Source: an uncultured Pelagibacteraceae bacterium (GTDB taxonomy: Bacteria > Pseudomonadota > Alphaproteobacteria > Pelagibacterales > AG-422-B15). From it: a stretch of DNA of 57,046 bases. The notes beneath the pieces are model-generated. The model had not been told where the DNA came from. It saw only the letters and a list, made by a program, of their open reading frames with translations, and searched no databases. The DNA is taken from the NCBI GenBank assembly GCA_902564295.1, contig CACFAO010000007.1, positions 1-57,046 on the forward strand, given 5' to 3'. A program made the position numbers and the translations under genes. The first letter of the stretch is position 1; the number at the start of each line of letters is the position of its first letter. This document shows positions 26,217 through 34,056 of this stretch, piece after piece.

Positions 26217-27647
26217 TTAACTTTTAGTAGTAGCGAACGCTTCCAAAGCTTTTTGTCTAGAGGAACCAATCTCGACAATTGGCATTGGATAATCTTTACC
26301 AAGTTTAACATTTGCAGAGTCTAAGACATCTTTAGGTGCCTCCCAAGGATTAAATAAATACTTATTTGGCATATCCTTAAGTTCAGGAATATATTTTTTT
26401 GTATATTTGCCATCTGGATCAAATTTCTGACCCTGCATAACTGGATTGAATATTCTAAAATATGGTGCTGCATCAGCTCCTGAGCCAGCAATCCATTGCC
26501 ATCCTGCACTATTATTAGCAAGATCGGCATCAACTAAACAATCCCAGAACCATCTTTCACCGTGGTGCCAGTGTAATAATAAATTTTTGACTAAGAATGA
26601 CCCCACAACCATCCTCAAACGATTGTGCATATAGCCAGTCTGCCAAAGTTCCCTCATACCAGCGTCTACTATTGGATACCCTGTAAGTCCCTTTTGCCAT
26701 TTCTTTAATGCATCTTTATTTTTATCCCAAGGAAATTTATCAAACTTCTTTTGAAGATTTTCTTTTGGTAAGGTTGGGAAGTGGTACAGAAGATTGAAAG
26801 AAAATTCCCTCCAACCAAGTTCACTTAAAAAATGATCCAAATCTCTTTTGATTTCTTTTTTTCCTTCTTGGGTTTTTGATCGATACCAAACTTGGTTAGG
26901 TGAAACCTCTCCAAAATGTAAATGAGGTGATAGTTGCGAAACATTGTTTCCAGATGGAAAATTTCTACCTTCTTTATAGTTAGCAAGGCCTTCTTTTATA
27001 AAGACATCAATTTTATTATTTGCACCCTTCTCTCCTGGAGTCCAAAGTTTTTCCATATCACCATACCAATTGTTTTCTGGTATTAGCTTTAGATCATCTA
27101 TGCTATTGCTGTTTGTCTTATCCAACAGTAGGTTGTCTAACTTGGGTTTTTGTATTGGGGTTCTTGGCATTTCAGAATTCAAACAACCTTTTCTGTAGTA
27201 AGGAGTAAATACCTTATATGGAGTACCATCATTTTTGATCACGTTCCAAGGCTCCCAAAGAAGAGATCCATTAAATGTGTTTACACTTATTTTCTTATCT
27301 TCAAAAAAACTTTTGATTTTTTTATCTCTTTTTATTCGCCACGGTTCATAACATCTATTCCAGAATATCTCTTTAACATTATAAGTTTCAGTAAGTTTAA
27401 TAAGGATTTTCTTTGGATCGCCTTTATAGAGACTCAAATTATTATCTAATGATTTTTTTAGAGCAATTAATGATTGGTGAAGCCACCATTTACTAGCAGA
27501 ACCATTTATATGTTCTTTCGAGTTTTCATCATCAAATATAAAAATTGGCAACGTTGCACCATTTTTAATCGAATTATATAATCCAGGATTGTCTGATAGT
27601 CGTAAGTCTTGTCTGAACCAGAAAATATTAATATCTTTTTTGGGCAT
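26217..27647 (-). CDS. phr: Deoxyribodipyrimidine photolyase (cryptochrome/photolyase family)
   Basis: Light-driven repair of UV pyrimidine dimers using FAD plus an antenna chromophore. An N-terminal antenna domain (IFWFRQDLRLSDNPGLY, about 7-23) is followed by the FAD domain with GWREFSFNLLYHFP, MRELWQTGYMHNRLRMVVGSFLVK and NSAGWQWIAGSGADAAPYFR. The 476-residue length fits class I CPD photolyase. It suggests life in sunlit water. The downstream genes (membrane protein, cupin) run in the same direction but after 76 bp. Confidence 0.95.
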   Translation of the reverse strand: MPKKDINIFWFRQDLRLSDNPGLYNSIKNGATLPIFIFDDENSKEHINGSASKWWLHQSLIALKKSLDNNLSLYKGDPKKILIKLTETYNVKEIFWNRCYEPWRIKRDKKIKSFFEDKKISVNTFNGSLLWEPWNVIKNDGTPYKVFTPYYRKGCLNSEMPRTPIQKPKLDNLLLDKTNSNSIDDLKLIPENNWYGDMEKLWTPGEKGANNKIDVFIKEGLANYKEGRNFPSGNNVSQLSPHLHFGEVSPNQVWYRSKTQEGKKEIKRDLDHFLSELGWREFSFNLLYHFPTLPKENLQKKFDKFPWDKNKDALKKWQKGLTGYPIVDAGMRELWQTGYMHNRLRMVVGSFLVKNLLLHWHHGERWFWDCLVDADLANNSAGWQWIAGSGADAAPYFRIFNPVMQGQKFDPDGKYTKKYIPELKDMPNKYLFNPWEAPKDVLDSANVKLGKDYPMPIVEIGSSRQKALEAFATTKS

Positions 27648-27694
27648 AAACTAAAATATAGTCTAAATAATCAGACTTTCTATACCAACCAAAT

Positions 27695-28213
27695 TCATTG
27701 AATCTTATATTCAAAATTTTGAGTTGTTGGATTGTGCCCCAATAATTTAGCTCCATTTCTTATGTGATAGTGCGTTGCCATAGGCGTTAGTGGAGAAAGT
27801 GTTACTATTCTTTTATATCCCATTTCCTTGCCAAATTTTAGAGCCTCTTCCATAATTTTTCGTCCCGCTCCTTTTTTACGAGACCATACAGTGTAAGCAA
27901 TAATTGTATCAGCATTTTGCTCGTAAACTGCTAAACGGCTCATCAAATCTAACTCTCTTACTGAATGAGGAACGTCCTTAGTAAATGCCAAACACATAAT
28001 TCCCTCAATTTGATTATTGTATTCCAAGCCATAAATTTTTCTTTCATGTGAGGTTCTCCATTGAACATCAAGTTCTGGTCTCACAGGATCTTCAGACACA
28101 TCAATATCATCTAATTCAATAAATTTAGATGTCTTAATCCAGCTAAAATCAGTTAAATTAAAGTTAAATATTGATTTAAAAAAATTTAATATTTTTTGAA
28201 ATAAATTATTCAT
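27695..28213 (-). CDS. GNAT-like acetyltransferase-domain protein
   Basis: 172 residues. The second half has GNAT features: IEGIMCLAF (beta4-like), then AYTVWSRKKGAGRKIMEEALKFGKEMGYKRIVTLSPL, where KKGAGRKIM corresponds to the acetyl-CoA loop Q/RxxGxG/A. The first ~35 residues are hydrophobic and phenylalanine-rich. No substrate can be named. The start codon lies 4 bp from the outermost copy of the guaA-end repeat, so GAGTGGGA of that repeat may act as its ribosome-binding site. It was probably the original neighbour of guaA before the accessory genes entered. Confidence 0.72.
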   Translation of the reverse strand: MNNLFQKILNFFKSIFNFNLTDFSWIKTSKFIELDDIDVSEDPVRPELDVQWRTSHERKIYGLEYNNQIEGIMCLAFTKDVPHSVRELDLMSRLAVYEQNADTIIAYTVWSRKKGAGRKIMEEALKFGKEMGYKRIVTLSPLTPMATHYHIRNGAKLLGHNPTTQNFEYKIQ

Positions 28214-28216
28214 TTA

Positions 28217-28301
28217 TTATTCCCACTCAATAGTGCCAGTTTTTAGCCATAAATAGCAATACTTACAACGACTATTTTTAGAGTGTGTAAGATATGTGTA
28301 A
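28217..28301 (-). repeat. guaA-end repeat, copy D (outermost att-like unit)
   Basis: 85 bp, more diverged than copies B and C. It begins on the plus strand with TTATTCCCACTCAATAG, the complement of the guaA codons for T-I-E-W-E-stop. CTTACA lies at 28262-28267, TGTAAG at 28286-28291 and TGTAA at 28297-28301, the last two 11 bp apart. It abuts the start of the acetyltransferase gene. Confidence 0.88.
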
Positions 28302-28347
28302 TTTAATTTGAACAAAGCATTAGTATTATATTGAAACAAAAATAATT

Positions 28348-28779
28348 ATGAAGTATTTTAAAAGGATGAAAATATTTTTAACATTTATTACGTTTTTTTT
28401 CTTTCCAATAGGAAATGTTTTTGCTGATGAAATAAATTTAAAGTCAGACATGGATCATGGCCTCAATTTGGGTGTATTTGGAGGCGGTGACCCATTATGG
28501 AAAAAAAAACTAAATACCAGTATTGGAGATAGGATTACAATAGAAGACTATTACTTCTGGTCTTATGATGACACACAATGGATGAGTGGAGGAAAACTTC
28601 ATCTAATCAATGATGATAGCTTAGGTACATCTACTCGAGTTGTTTGTTCAGTTGACAGCAAGACAGGCGACGATATTGTTTCAATCGGTAAAAGAATGTC
28701 TGTTAAAGTTGATGGTATAATTGCGAAATACAATGATAGTGGAGGTTTAAGAATTGATCCCTGTAATATTACGTACTAA
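28348..28779 (+). CDS. Secreted OB-fold-like small protein (cassette cargo 3)
   Basis: 143 residues with a signal peptide (about 1-26, ending NVFADE). The mature part has VVCSVDSKTGDDIVSIGKRMSVKVDGIIAKYNDSGGLRIDPCNI, resembling small tRNA_anti-like/OB-fold secreted proteins, in which G-K-x-V-x-V-x-G-x-I is followed by a Cys-containing strand. Two cysteines could form a disulfide. Function unknown. It is the only gene between repeat copies D and C and is transcribed opposite to guaA, with its stop codon 8 bp from copy C. Confidence 0.7.
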   Translation: MKYFKRMKIFLTFITFFFFPIGNVFADEINLKSDMDHGLNLGVFGGGDPLWKKKLNTSIGDRITIEDYYFWSYDDTQWMSGGKLHLINDDSLGTSTRVVCSVDSKTGDDIVSIGKRMSVKVDGIIAKYNDSGGLRIDPCNITY

Positions 28780-28787
28780 TTTTTAAT

Positions 28788-28876
28788 TTATTCCCACTCA
28801 ATAGTGCCAGCTTGTAGAAGCCTTATATTACAATGCTTATAGCAGTTTTTTTTAAAGTGTGTAAGTTTTGTGTAAG
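28788..28876 (-). repeat. guaA-end repeat, copy C
   Basis: 89 bp, about ten differences from copy B by my count and no gaps. It begins with the same 17 bases as copies B and D (guaA terminal codons). CTTATA, replacing CTTACA, is at 28836-28841, and TGTAAG is at 28860-28865 and 28871-28876, exactly 11 bp apart. Confidence 0.9.
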
Positions 28877-28925
28877 AATTAATTTATTAAGTTCGGTAAT
28901 CCAAAAAACTTCTGCTGTTTTAAAA

Positions 28926-29234
28926 TTATCTTCTACCTTTTTTGTACTCTCTAACACAAAGTTCAAATACTGGGCTTCCAAAATTATTTGCGATTGAGCA
29001 ATAATTGTACGCTTTGTATTGATTATAATAAGGAAAAGCTATTGAAATTATAATAAGTATATAAACAAAATAAATAATTATACTTTTAAAGGATATTTTA
29101 CCACAAGACGGACATTTAATTGCATTTTTTGCAACGATATTATTGCAAGAAGTACAATTACTTTTGCCCGAAAGAGTTAAATAGTAACTTCCGATTATTA
29201 TTACGATAGCAATTATAAATTGAGTTAATGACAT
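28926..29234 (-). CDS. Zinc-ribbon membrane protein (cassette cargo 2)
   Basis: 102 residues: a membrane helix (about 4-22), a zinc-ribbon with two knuckles (C-T-S-C at about 27-30 and C-P-S-C-G at about 41-45), a second membrane helix (about 50-68), then a short tail with two more cysteines and a basic end. The layout puts the ribbon between the two helices. Function unknown; such proteins are widespread and uncharacterised. It is the sole gene between copies C and B. Its promoter appears to be carried within the cassette. Confidence 0.72.
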   Translation of the reverse strand: MSLTQFIIAIVIIIGSYYLTLSGKSNCTSCNNIVAKNAIKCPSCGKISFKSIIIYFVYILIIISIAFPYYNQYKAYNYCSIANNFGSPVFELCVREYKKGRR

Positions 29235-29240
29235 TTTAAA

Positions 29241-29246
29241 ATTATA
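29241..29246 (-). promoter_or_regulatory. Extended -10 promoter of the zinc-ribbon cassette gene
   Basis: Read on the minus strand, TGTTATAAT ends at 29241: TATAAT (29246-29241) with TG one base upstream. Six bases (TTTAAA) separate the hexamer from the ATG at 29234, so transcription would start at or next to the first codon. The arrangement matches that of lptF. Confidence 0.5.
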
Positions 29247-29272
29247 ACATTAATAATTATAAGAAGGTACTT

Positions 29273-29361
29273 TTATTCCCACTCAATAGCGCCAGTTTGT
29301 AAAAGCCTTGTATAACAATACTTACAGCGGCTGTTTTTAAAGTGTGTAAGTTTTGTGTAAG
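29273..29361 (-). repeat. guaA-end repeat, copy B
   Basis: 89 bp starting with the complement of the guaA terminal codons (TTATTCCCACTCAATAG). Downstream on the plus strand are CTTACA at 29321-29326 inside a small palindrome (ACAGCGGCTGT), and TGTAAG at 29345-29350 and 29356-29361, spaced 11 bp. These look like recombinase arm sites next to a core site. It is nearly identical to copy C. Confidence 0.9.
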
Positions 29362-29434
29362 TTTTTTTCACAATATTAATTTTTTAATCTCTCAATTAAT
29401 TTATTCAATTCAATTGAATTTGCAAAGGTTACAT

Positions 29435-29914
29435 CTACTCGATTAGTTGATCATTCAGAGGCCTAAAATTGAGATTTACTAGTTTCCGCCATCGCATTTG
29501 TCTATAGGAGTAAAAAATGAATGCGTAGATATAGATTGGTAATGTGAAAAGACCAGCATCGATAGAAACCTCATCTGTATATCGAGTTCCGCCTCCCTCC
29601 GATTCTAAAAAAATTAGATGATCCCAAGTTTTTGCTATAGAACCACTTCCATTATCTCTGAGAACCCAATGATCGGATTTTTGTGGAAATTCTATACCTA
29701 TAATTTGTTTTCCGATGGGTAAAAAATGAAATGCGAACATTTTTATGGAGAACTGCCTCTCAACCCATTTTGACGAAAAGGAACTTGGCTCAATAGGATA
29801 GAATTTCATTAAGCCAGCCGACACGTAATTGAGCAACGCTGGCGTCATTAAATAACTCTTAACTGTCTCTAAATCTGCTGCTAAATAGGTGCTGATTTTT
29901 AGCGTACGCATCAT
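29435..29914 (-). CDS. SRPBCC (START-like) domain protein (cassette cargo 1)
   Basis: 159 residues matching the ligand-binding SRPBCC/polyketide-cyclase fold: a beta start MRTLKISTYLAADLETVKSYLMTP, mid strands SSKWVERQFSIKMFAFHFLPIG, and a closing helix with an aromatic cluster. It probably binds a hydrophobic ligand; nothing more can be said. The start at 29914 overlaps the guaA stop as ATGA, so the gene is translationally coupled to guaA. A GTG at 29920 is possible but lies deeper in guaA. It is flanked by the guaA end and repeat copy B. Confidence 0.75.
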   Translation of the reverse strand: MMRTLKISTYLAADLETVKSYLMTPALLNYVSAGLMKFYPIEPSSFSSKWVERQFSIKMFAFHFLPIGKQIIGIEFPQKSDHWVLRDNGSGSIAKTWDHLIFLESEGGGTRYTDEVSIDAGLFTLPIYIYAFIFYSYRQMRWRKLVNLNFRPLNDQLIE

Positions 29915-29933
29915 TCCCACTCAATAGTACCAG
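29911..29933 (-). repeat. guaA terminal core (copy A, genuine guaA end)
   Basis: The 3' end of guaA itself, coding G-T-I-E-W-E-stop. Copies B, C and D share CTATTGAGTGGGAAT with it exactly and CTGG just upstream. The sequence following differs: here the stop is TGA, formed with the start of the cargo gene, while B-D continue as TAA. The similarity ends at the guaA side, as expected for an attachment core. Confidence 0.85.
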
Positions 29934-31449
29934 GTGGTTTTGAAGTTGTATCATATACAACTCTATTTATACCCTTAACTTCATTTATTATTCTTGTTGA
30001 AACTTTACTCAAAAATTCACCTTTGAAAGGATAAAAATCTGCCGTCATTCCATCAACAGACGTAACAGCTCTTAATCCGCAGACTTGTTCATATGATCTA
30101 TGATCACCCATAACACCAACAGTTTTAATTGGCATCAAGACTGCAAATGCTTGCCAAATTTTATCGTATAAACCTGCTTCTTTAATTTCTTCGATATATA
30201 TATTATCGGCCTCTTGTAAAATCTTTACTCTGTCTGCTGTAACCTCGCCAAGTATTCTTATTCCCAATCCGGGACCTGGGAATGGATGTCTGTTGATAAA
30301 TTTTTTTGGGAGTCTCATCTCCAGCCCTAATGTTCTAACTTCATCCTTAAAAAGTTCTCTTAAAGGCTCTACAAGTTTAAGTTTCATTCTTTTTGGTAAA
30401 CCGCCGACATTATGATGAGATTTAATAACTGATGTGGGACCACCATGAAAACTCTGACTTTCGATTACATCAGGATAAATAGTTCCTTGAGCTAAATATT
30501 TAGCATGTTTTATTTTGTTTGCCTCTTGGTTAAATATTTTTATAAAAAGATTACCTATTATTTTTCTCTTTTTCTCTGGATCAGTGGCGCCCTTTAGGGC
30601 TTTTATAAATATCTTTCTTGAATCTTTGACTATTAATCGAGATTTAAAATGCTTTTTAAACATTTTTACTACTTCTTTTGTTTCATTTATTCTCATTAAA
30701 CCTGTATCAACATAAATGCATGTTAATTGCTTATTTATGGCTTTTGAAATTATAGCTGCAGTAACAGTACTATCCACTCCACCCGACAATCCACAAATTA
30801 CCTGGTCCTTATGAACTGAATGTTTAATCTCAGTAATCTGATTTCTTAAATGATTTTTCATGCTCCAGTTTCTTTTTACCTTACAAATTTTGAATATAAA
30901 ATTTTCGATTATCTTATGACCATTGGGTGTATGGACTACTTCAGGGTGAAATTGTAGACCGTAATAAGATTGTTTTTTATTTTCAACCGCTGCAAACTTA
31001 GTATTTGAACTTGATGCAATGCTTTTAAAATCTCTTGGTAAACTAATAACCTTATCACCATGGCTCATCCAAACATAATTCGAGCTCATTCCTTTTCTAA
31101 ATCCTGAGAATAAAACGCTTTTTTTTGATGGCTTTATAAGAGTTTTACCAAATTCTCTTTTTTTTGAAATTTTAACTTTCCCACCAAGTTGGTAACATAA
31201 TAATTGCATGCCATAGCAAATTCCCAATATAGGGATATTTAAATTGAATATTCTTTTATCAATTTTTGGAGTATTTGACTTATGAACACTTGCTGGGCCC
31301 CCAGAGAAAACTATTCCTGAACATCCTCTATTAAGTATTTGCCTATAAAGTGATTTGCTTGACACAATTTCACAATAAACTCCAGCTTCTCTTACTCTTC
31401 TTGCTATTAACTGTGTTACTTGAGATCCAAAATCAACAATAAATATCAT
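29911..31449 (-). CDS. guaA: GMP synthase (glutamine-hydrolysing)
   Basis: Converts XMP to GMP using glutamine-derived ammonia. A class I amidotransferase domain with nucleophile C78 (GICYGMQLLCY) and GLQFHPEV (about 161-168) is followed by the ATP-pyrophosphatase domain with GLSGGVDST (about 222-230). The C-terminal dimerisation domain ends in the conserved PPGTIEWE. The 512-residue length is normal. The terminal codons serve as the attachment core of the adjoining cassette array, and the protein sequence is unaffected by the insertions. guaB lies upstream in the same direction. Confidence 0.98.
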   Translation of the reverse strand: MIFIVDFGSQVTQLIARRVREAGVYCEIVSSKSLYRQILNRGCSGIVFSGGPASVHKSNTPKIDKRIFNLNIPILGICYGMQLLCYQLGGKVKISKKREFGKTLIKPSKKSVLFSGFRKGMSSNYVWMSHGDKVISLPRDFKSIASSSNTKFAAVENKKQSYYGLQFHPEVVHTPNGHKIIENFIFKICKVKRNWSMKNHLRNQITEIKHSVHKDQVICGLSGGVDSTVTAAIISKAINKQLTCIYVDTGLMRINETKEVVKMFKKHFKSRLIVKDSRKIFIKALKGATDPEKKRKIIGNLFIKIFNQEANKIKHAKYLAQGTIYPDVIESQSFHGGPTSVIKSHHNVGGLPKRMKLKLVEPLRELFKDEVRTLGLEMRLPKKFINRHPFPGPGLGIRILGEVTADRVKILQEADNIYIEEIKEAGLYDKIWQAFAVLMPIKTVGVMGDHRSYEQVCGLRAVTSVDGMTADFYPFKGEFLSKVSTRIINEVKGINRVVYDTTSKPPGTIEWE

Positions 31450-31452
31450 TAT

Positions 31453-31851
31453 TTATTCCGCCAAATCTTTTAATTTGACAATTTCTTCGCATGAAGTTTG
31501 ACATAATACTTCAAGATTGGATATTTGCTCAGCGTATTGCTCAATTAGTCCCAACTCATAAGATACTTTCCCTATTAAATAATTTAGCTCAAGATTATGT
31601 GGGATAAGCGTAAAAGCAATTTCATAATATTTAAGTGCATTATTCTGATCATCTAAGCCTTCATATGATTTGCCTAATAGAATATATGACTCAGATGATT
31701 TGGGATTAAAAACAATATCTTTTTCCAAATATCTAATTGCGTTTTCAAAGTTTTTTTCATTAAAACCATTTAACGCTGATGTATAAAAACTATTTGAGGC
31801 AGATATAATTGTTGGATAAAGAAAAATGGCTGTTACCAATAGTATTTTCAT
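31453..31851 (-). CDS. Secreted TPR-repeat protein
   Basis: 132 residues if started at the ATG at 31851, which gives a proper signal peptide (MKILLVTAIFLYPTIISAS) and a 7 bp gap after guaB. An upstream start inside guaB would spoil it. The mature part has two to three tetratricopeptide repeats (NGFNEKNFENAIRYLEKDIVFNP, ESYILLGKSYEGLDDQNNALKYYEIAFTLIP), a protein-interaction scaffold. Many related genomes have rsmB between guaB and guaA; this gene occupies that slot. Confidence 0.78.
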   Translation of the reverse strand: MKILLVTAIFLYPTIISASNSFYTSALNGFNEKNFENAIRYLEKDIVFNPKSSESYILLGKSYEGLDDQNNALKYYEIAFTLIPHNLELNYLIGKVSYELGLIEQYAEQISNLEVLCQTSCEEIVKLKDLAE

Positions 31852-31858
31852 TAAACAT

Positions 31859-33325
31859 TTATATGTTTGTCGGATAATTTGGTGACTCTCTTGTGATATC
31901 GACATCATGTACATGGCTTTCCTTAAGACCTGCTCCTGTAATTTCTACAAACTTAACATTCTTTTTAAATTCTACTATATCTTTTGAACCAGTGTATCCC
32001 ATAGAAGCCTTTAAGCCTCCAACAAGCTGGTATATAATTGGCGATATAGGTCCTTTGTAGGGAACTCTTCCTTCGATTCCCTCAGGAACGTGCTTATTAC
32101 TCTCAGTTATTTCTTCTTGAAAATACCTATCTGCAGAACCCCTAGCCATAGCCCCAAGGGATCCCATTCCTCTATATGATTTATAGCTTCTTCCCTTAAA
32201 TAAATATACCTCACCTGGAGACTCATCAGTTCCAGCAAAGAGTGAACCGATCATAACTCCGCTCGCTCCTGCGCCTAAGGCTTTTGCTATATCGCCAGAA
32301 TATTTAATTCCACCATCCGCAATTATCGGCACTCCTTTTTTTGCCGCAGTTTCAGCACAATCTAAAATTGCTGAAAATTGGGGTACACCAATTCCAGCTA
32401 CCACTCTTGTGGTACATATTGATCCTGGGCCTATTCCGACTTTCACACAATCAGCTCCTTGATCAATAAGTTCTTCAGTAGCATCGTTTGTAGCAACATT
32501 TCCAACAATCACATCTGTTGAGAATTTTGATTTTATTTCTTTTAAAGCGCTAATAACTTTTTCTGAGTGACCGTGTGCAGTGTCTATCACAAGAACATCT
32601 ACGCCAGCTTCAATAAGTTGTTCCGCTCTATGAATTGCTTCTTCACCAACTCCAATTGCAGCTCCAACGATTAACCTACCTTTTTGATCTTTCGAGGAAT
32701 TTGGATGAAGCTGACTTTTTTCTATATCTTTAACAGTAATTAAACCAATACATTTGCCCTTATCATCGACAACTAATAATTTTTCAATTCTATGCTTGTG
32801 TAACAATTTTTGTGCATCATCTGTTGAAATTCCATCTTTGACAGTCACTAAATTTTTACTAGTCATTAATTCACTTATTTTTTGAGACATATTCGTTGCA
32901 AATCGTACGTCTCTATTTGTTAGAATGCCTAATAATTTATCATCTACATCAACAACAGGTATGCCTGAAATCTCATTGAGCTTCATTAATTCTAAAGCGT
33001 CAGCTAACGTTGCTGATGGTAGTATAGTTAATGGATCAATTACCATTCCAGTTTCAAATTTTTTCACTTTTGAAACATTCTGTGACTGTTCATCTATGGA
33101 CATGTTTTTGTGTAATATCCCCATTCCACCGGACTGAGCAATTGCAATAGCTAGCTTGTATTCAGTTACTGTATCCATTGCAGAAGATATAAGAGGAACA
33201 CCCAATGAAATATTAGAAGTAATTTTTGTAAAAGTGCTTACATCTGAAGGAAGTACAGAAGATCGTGCAGGCTTAATAAGAACGTCGTCAAATGAAAGAG
33301 ATTTTTTGATACTGGAGTGCTCCAT
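31859..33325 (-). CDS. guaB: IMP dehydrogenase
   Basis: NAD-dependent oxidation of IMP to XMP, the rate-limiting step to GMP. A TIM barrel is split by a CBS pair (about residues 95-205: [12 protein letters not shown] and [12 protein letters not shown]). The catalytic loop [18 protein letters not shown] carries the active Cys, and the [16 protein letters not shown] flap and PYKGP region are present. The 488-residue length is standard. It heads the guaB-TPR-guaA run. Confidence 0.98.
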   Translation of the reverse strand: MEHSSIKKSLSFDDVLIKPARSSVLPSDVSTFTKITSNISLGVPLISSAMDTVTEYKLAIAIAQSGGMGILHKNMSIDEQSQNVSKVKKFETGMVIDPLTILPSATLADALELMKLNEISGIPVVDVDDKLLGILTNRDVRFATNMSQKISELMTSKNLVTVKDGISTDDAQKLLHKHRIEKLLVVDDKGKCIGLITVKDIEKSQLHPNSSKDQKGRLIVGAAIGVGEEAIHRAEQLIEAGVDVLVIDTAHGHSEKVISALKEIKSKFSTDVIVGNVATNDATEELIDQGADCVKVGIGPGSICTTRVVAGIGVPQFSAILDCAETAAKKGVPIIADGGIKYSGDIAKALGAGASGVMIGSLFAGTDESPGEVYLFKGRSYKSYRGMGSLGAMARGSADRYFQEEITESNKHVPEGIEGRVPYKGPISPIIYQLVGGLKASMGYTGSKDIVEFKKNVKFVEITGAGLKESHVHDVDITRESPNYPTNI

Positions 33326-33356
33326 CTCTGAGAAATAAATTATTTATTAATTTATG

Positions 33357-33992
33357 TCAATCAATTGGTGACTTTTTTTCAAGACAAACCAAGTATATCT
33401 CGCTCGATTCTTTGCGGCTTGACTTAGGCTTGAAGGAAGTGACTTTTTTAAAATGTTTTTTACAAGTTAGTATAACATCTGAAATATCACCTGATCTAAA
33501 ATATTTTGAAACCATGTTTCCACCTGGTTTCAATTCTTTTAGGGCAAAATCAACGACATTCTCTAATAATTCAAGTGAAAGCAAAAAATCTGATGATCTA
33601 TTACCAGATAAATTTGGGGATATATCAGACACAATAAGATCAAATTTGTCATATTTGGCTAATATTTTTGTGCATTCATCAGACAAGAAATCGACTTTAT
33701 ATACATCCACATTCTTAATGGGGTTCATATCCAATAGATCTAACGCCACTATCTTTTTAAGATTTTTGCCACGAAATTTTAGTACCTCGCTCCAACTGCC
33801 AGGAGCAGATCCAATGTCTAAAGCTTTTTCTAAACCATCAAGAAGTTTATATTTTTCAATAATTTCAATTAACTTATAAGCCGCTCGAGATCTAAAATTA
33901 TCTTTTGAGGACTTTTTTACATACTCATCCTCTAAATGTCTTTTAAGCCATTTTTTACTCTTATCTGAAAAGGACTTATTCTTAATTTTCAT
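33357..33992 (-). CDS. rlmE: 23S rRNA 2'-O-ribose methyltransferase
   Basis: FtsJ/RrmJ family; methylates the ribose of a uridine in the A-loop of 23S rRNA. With the ATG at 33992 the protein has 211 residues; a TTG six codons earlier is a poorer start. Seen are SRAAYKL (substrate side), the SAM loop DIGSAPGSWSEV, DLIVSDISPNLSG (catalytic Asp), LKPGGNMVSKYF (Lys) and SSRKESSEIYLV (Glu), together the K-D-K-E set. It is divergent from the efflux operon. Confidence 0.95.
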   Translation of the reverse strand: MKIKNKSFSDKSKKWLKRHLEDEYVKKSSKDNFRSRAAYKLIEIIEKYKLLDGLEKALDIGSAPGSWSEVLKFRGKNLKKIVALDLLDMNPIKNVDVYKVDFLSDECTKILAKYDKFDLIVSDISPNLSGNRSSDFLLSLELLENVVDFALKELKPGGNMVSKYFRSGDISDVILTCKKHFKKVTSFKPKSSRKESSEIYLVCLEKKSPID

Positions 33993-34056
33993 AAAATTGT
34001 TATTTTTCAATCATTTATAACTGAAAAAATCCAATTTGATAACTTAAACATTAAAA

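Larger units (their letters stand above)
28217..29914. mobile_element. Array of single-gene cassettes integrated at the 3' end of guaA
   Basis: Between guaA and the acetyltransferase gene, the guaA terminal sequence recurs at 29273, 28788 and 28217. Each copy forms the first part of an 85-89 bp unit. The intervals between copies each hold one small gene: SRPBCC, zinc-ribbon, OB-fold-like. The guaA 3' end is a known integration hotspot for genomic islands that use tyrosine recombinases; the cassette-like serial arrangement is my inference. No recombinase lies in the window, so the units would depend on an enzyme encoded elsewhere or lost. Orientation of cargo varies: two genes follow guaA and one opposes it. 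Confidence 0.75.

Noticed and set aside
28217-29361. Reading the repeats as classical integron attC sites or a CRISPR array
   Set aside because: There is no RYYYAAC/GTTRRRY pair, no integron integrase, and only three 85-89 bp units separated by genes of 400-600 bp, so neither system fits.
28217-29361. Reading the repeats as intrinsic terminators of guaA or REP elements
   Set aside because: The first bases match guaA codons and not a hairpin, there is no T-run after a strong stem, and each copy sits at a gene boundary beside new cargo.
29401-29425. Palindrome AATTCAATTGAATT near the end of the SRPBCC gene as an operator
   Set aside because: It is a short AT-only repeat of low information just after, and reading into, the end of a gene; nothing in the context suggests regulation.
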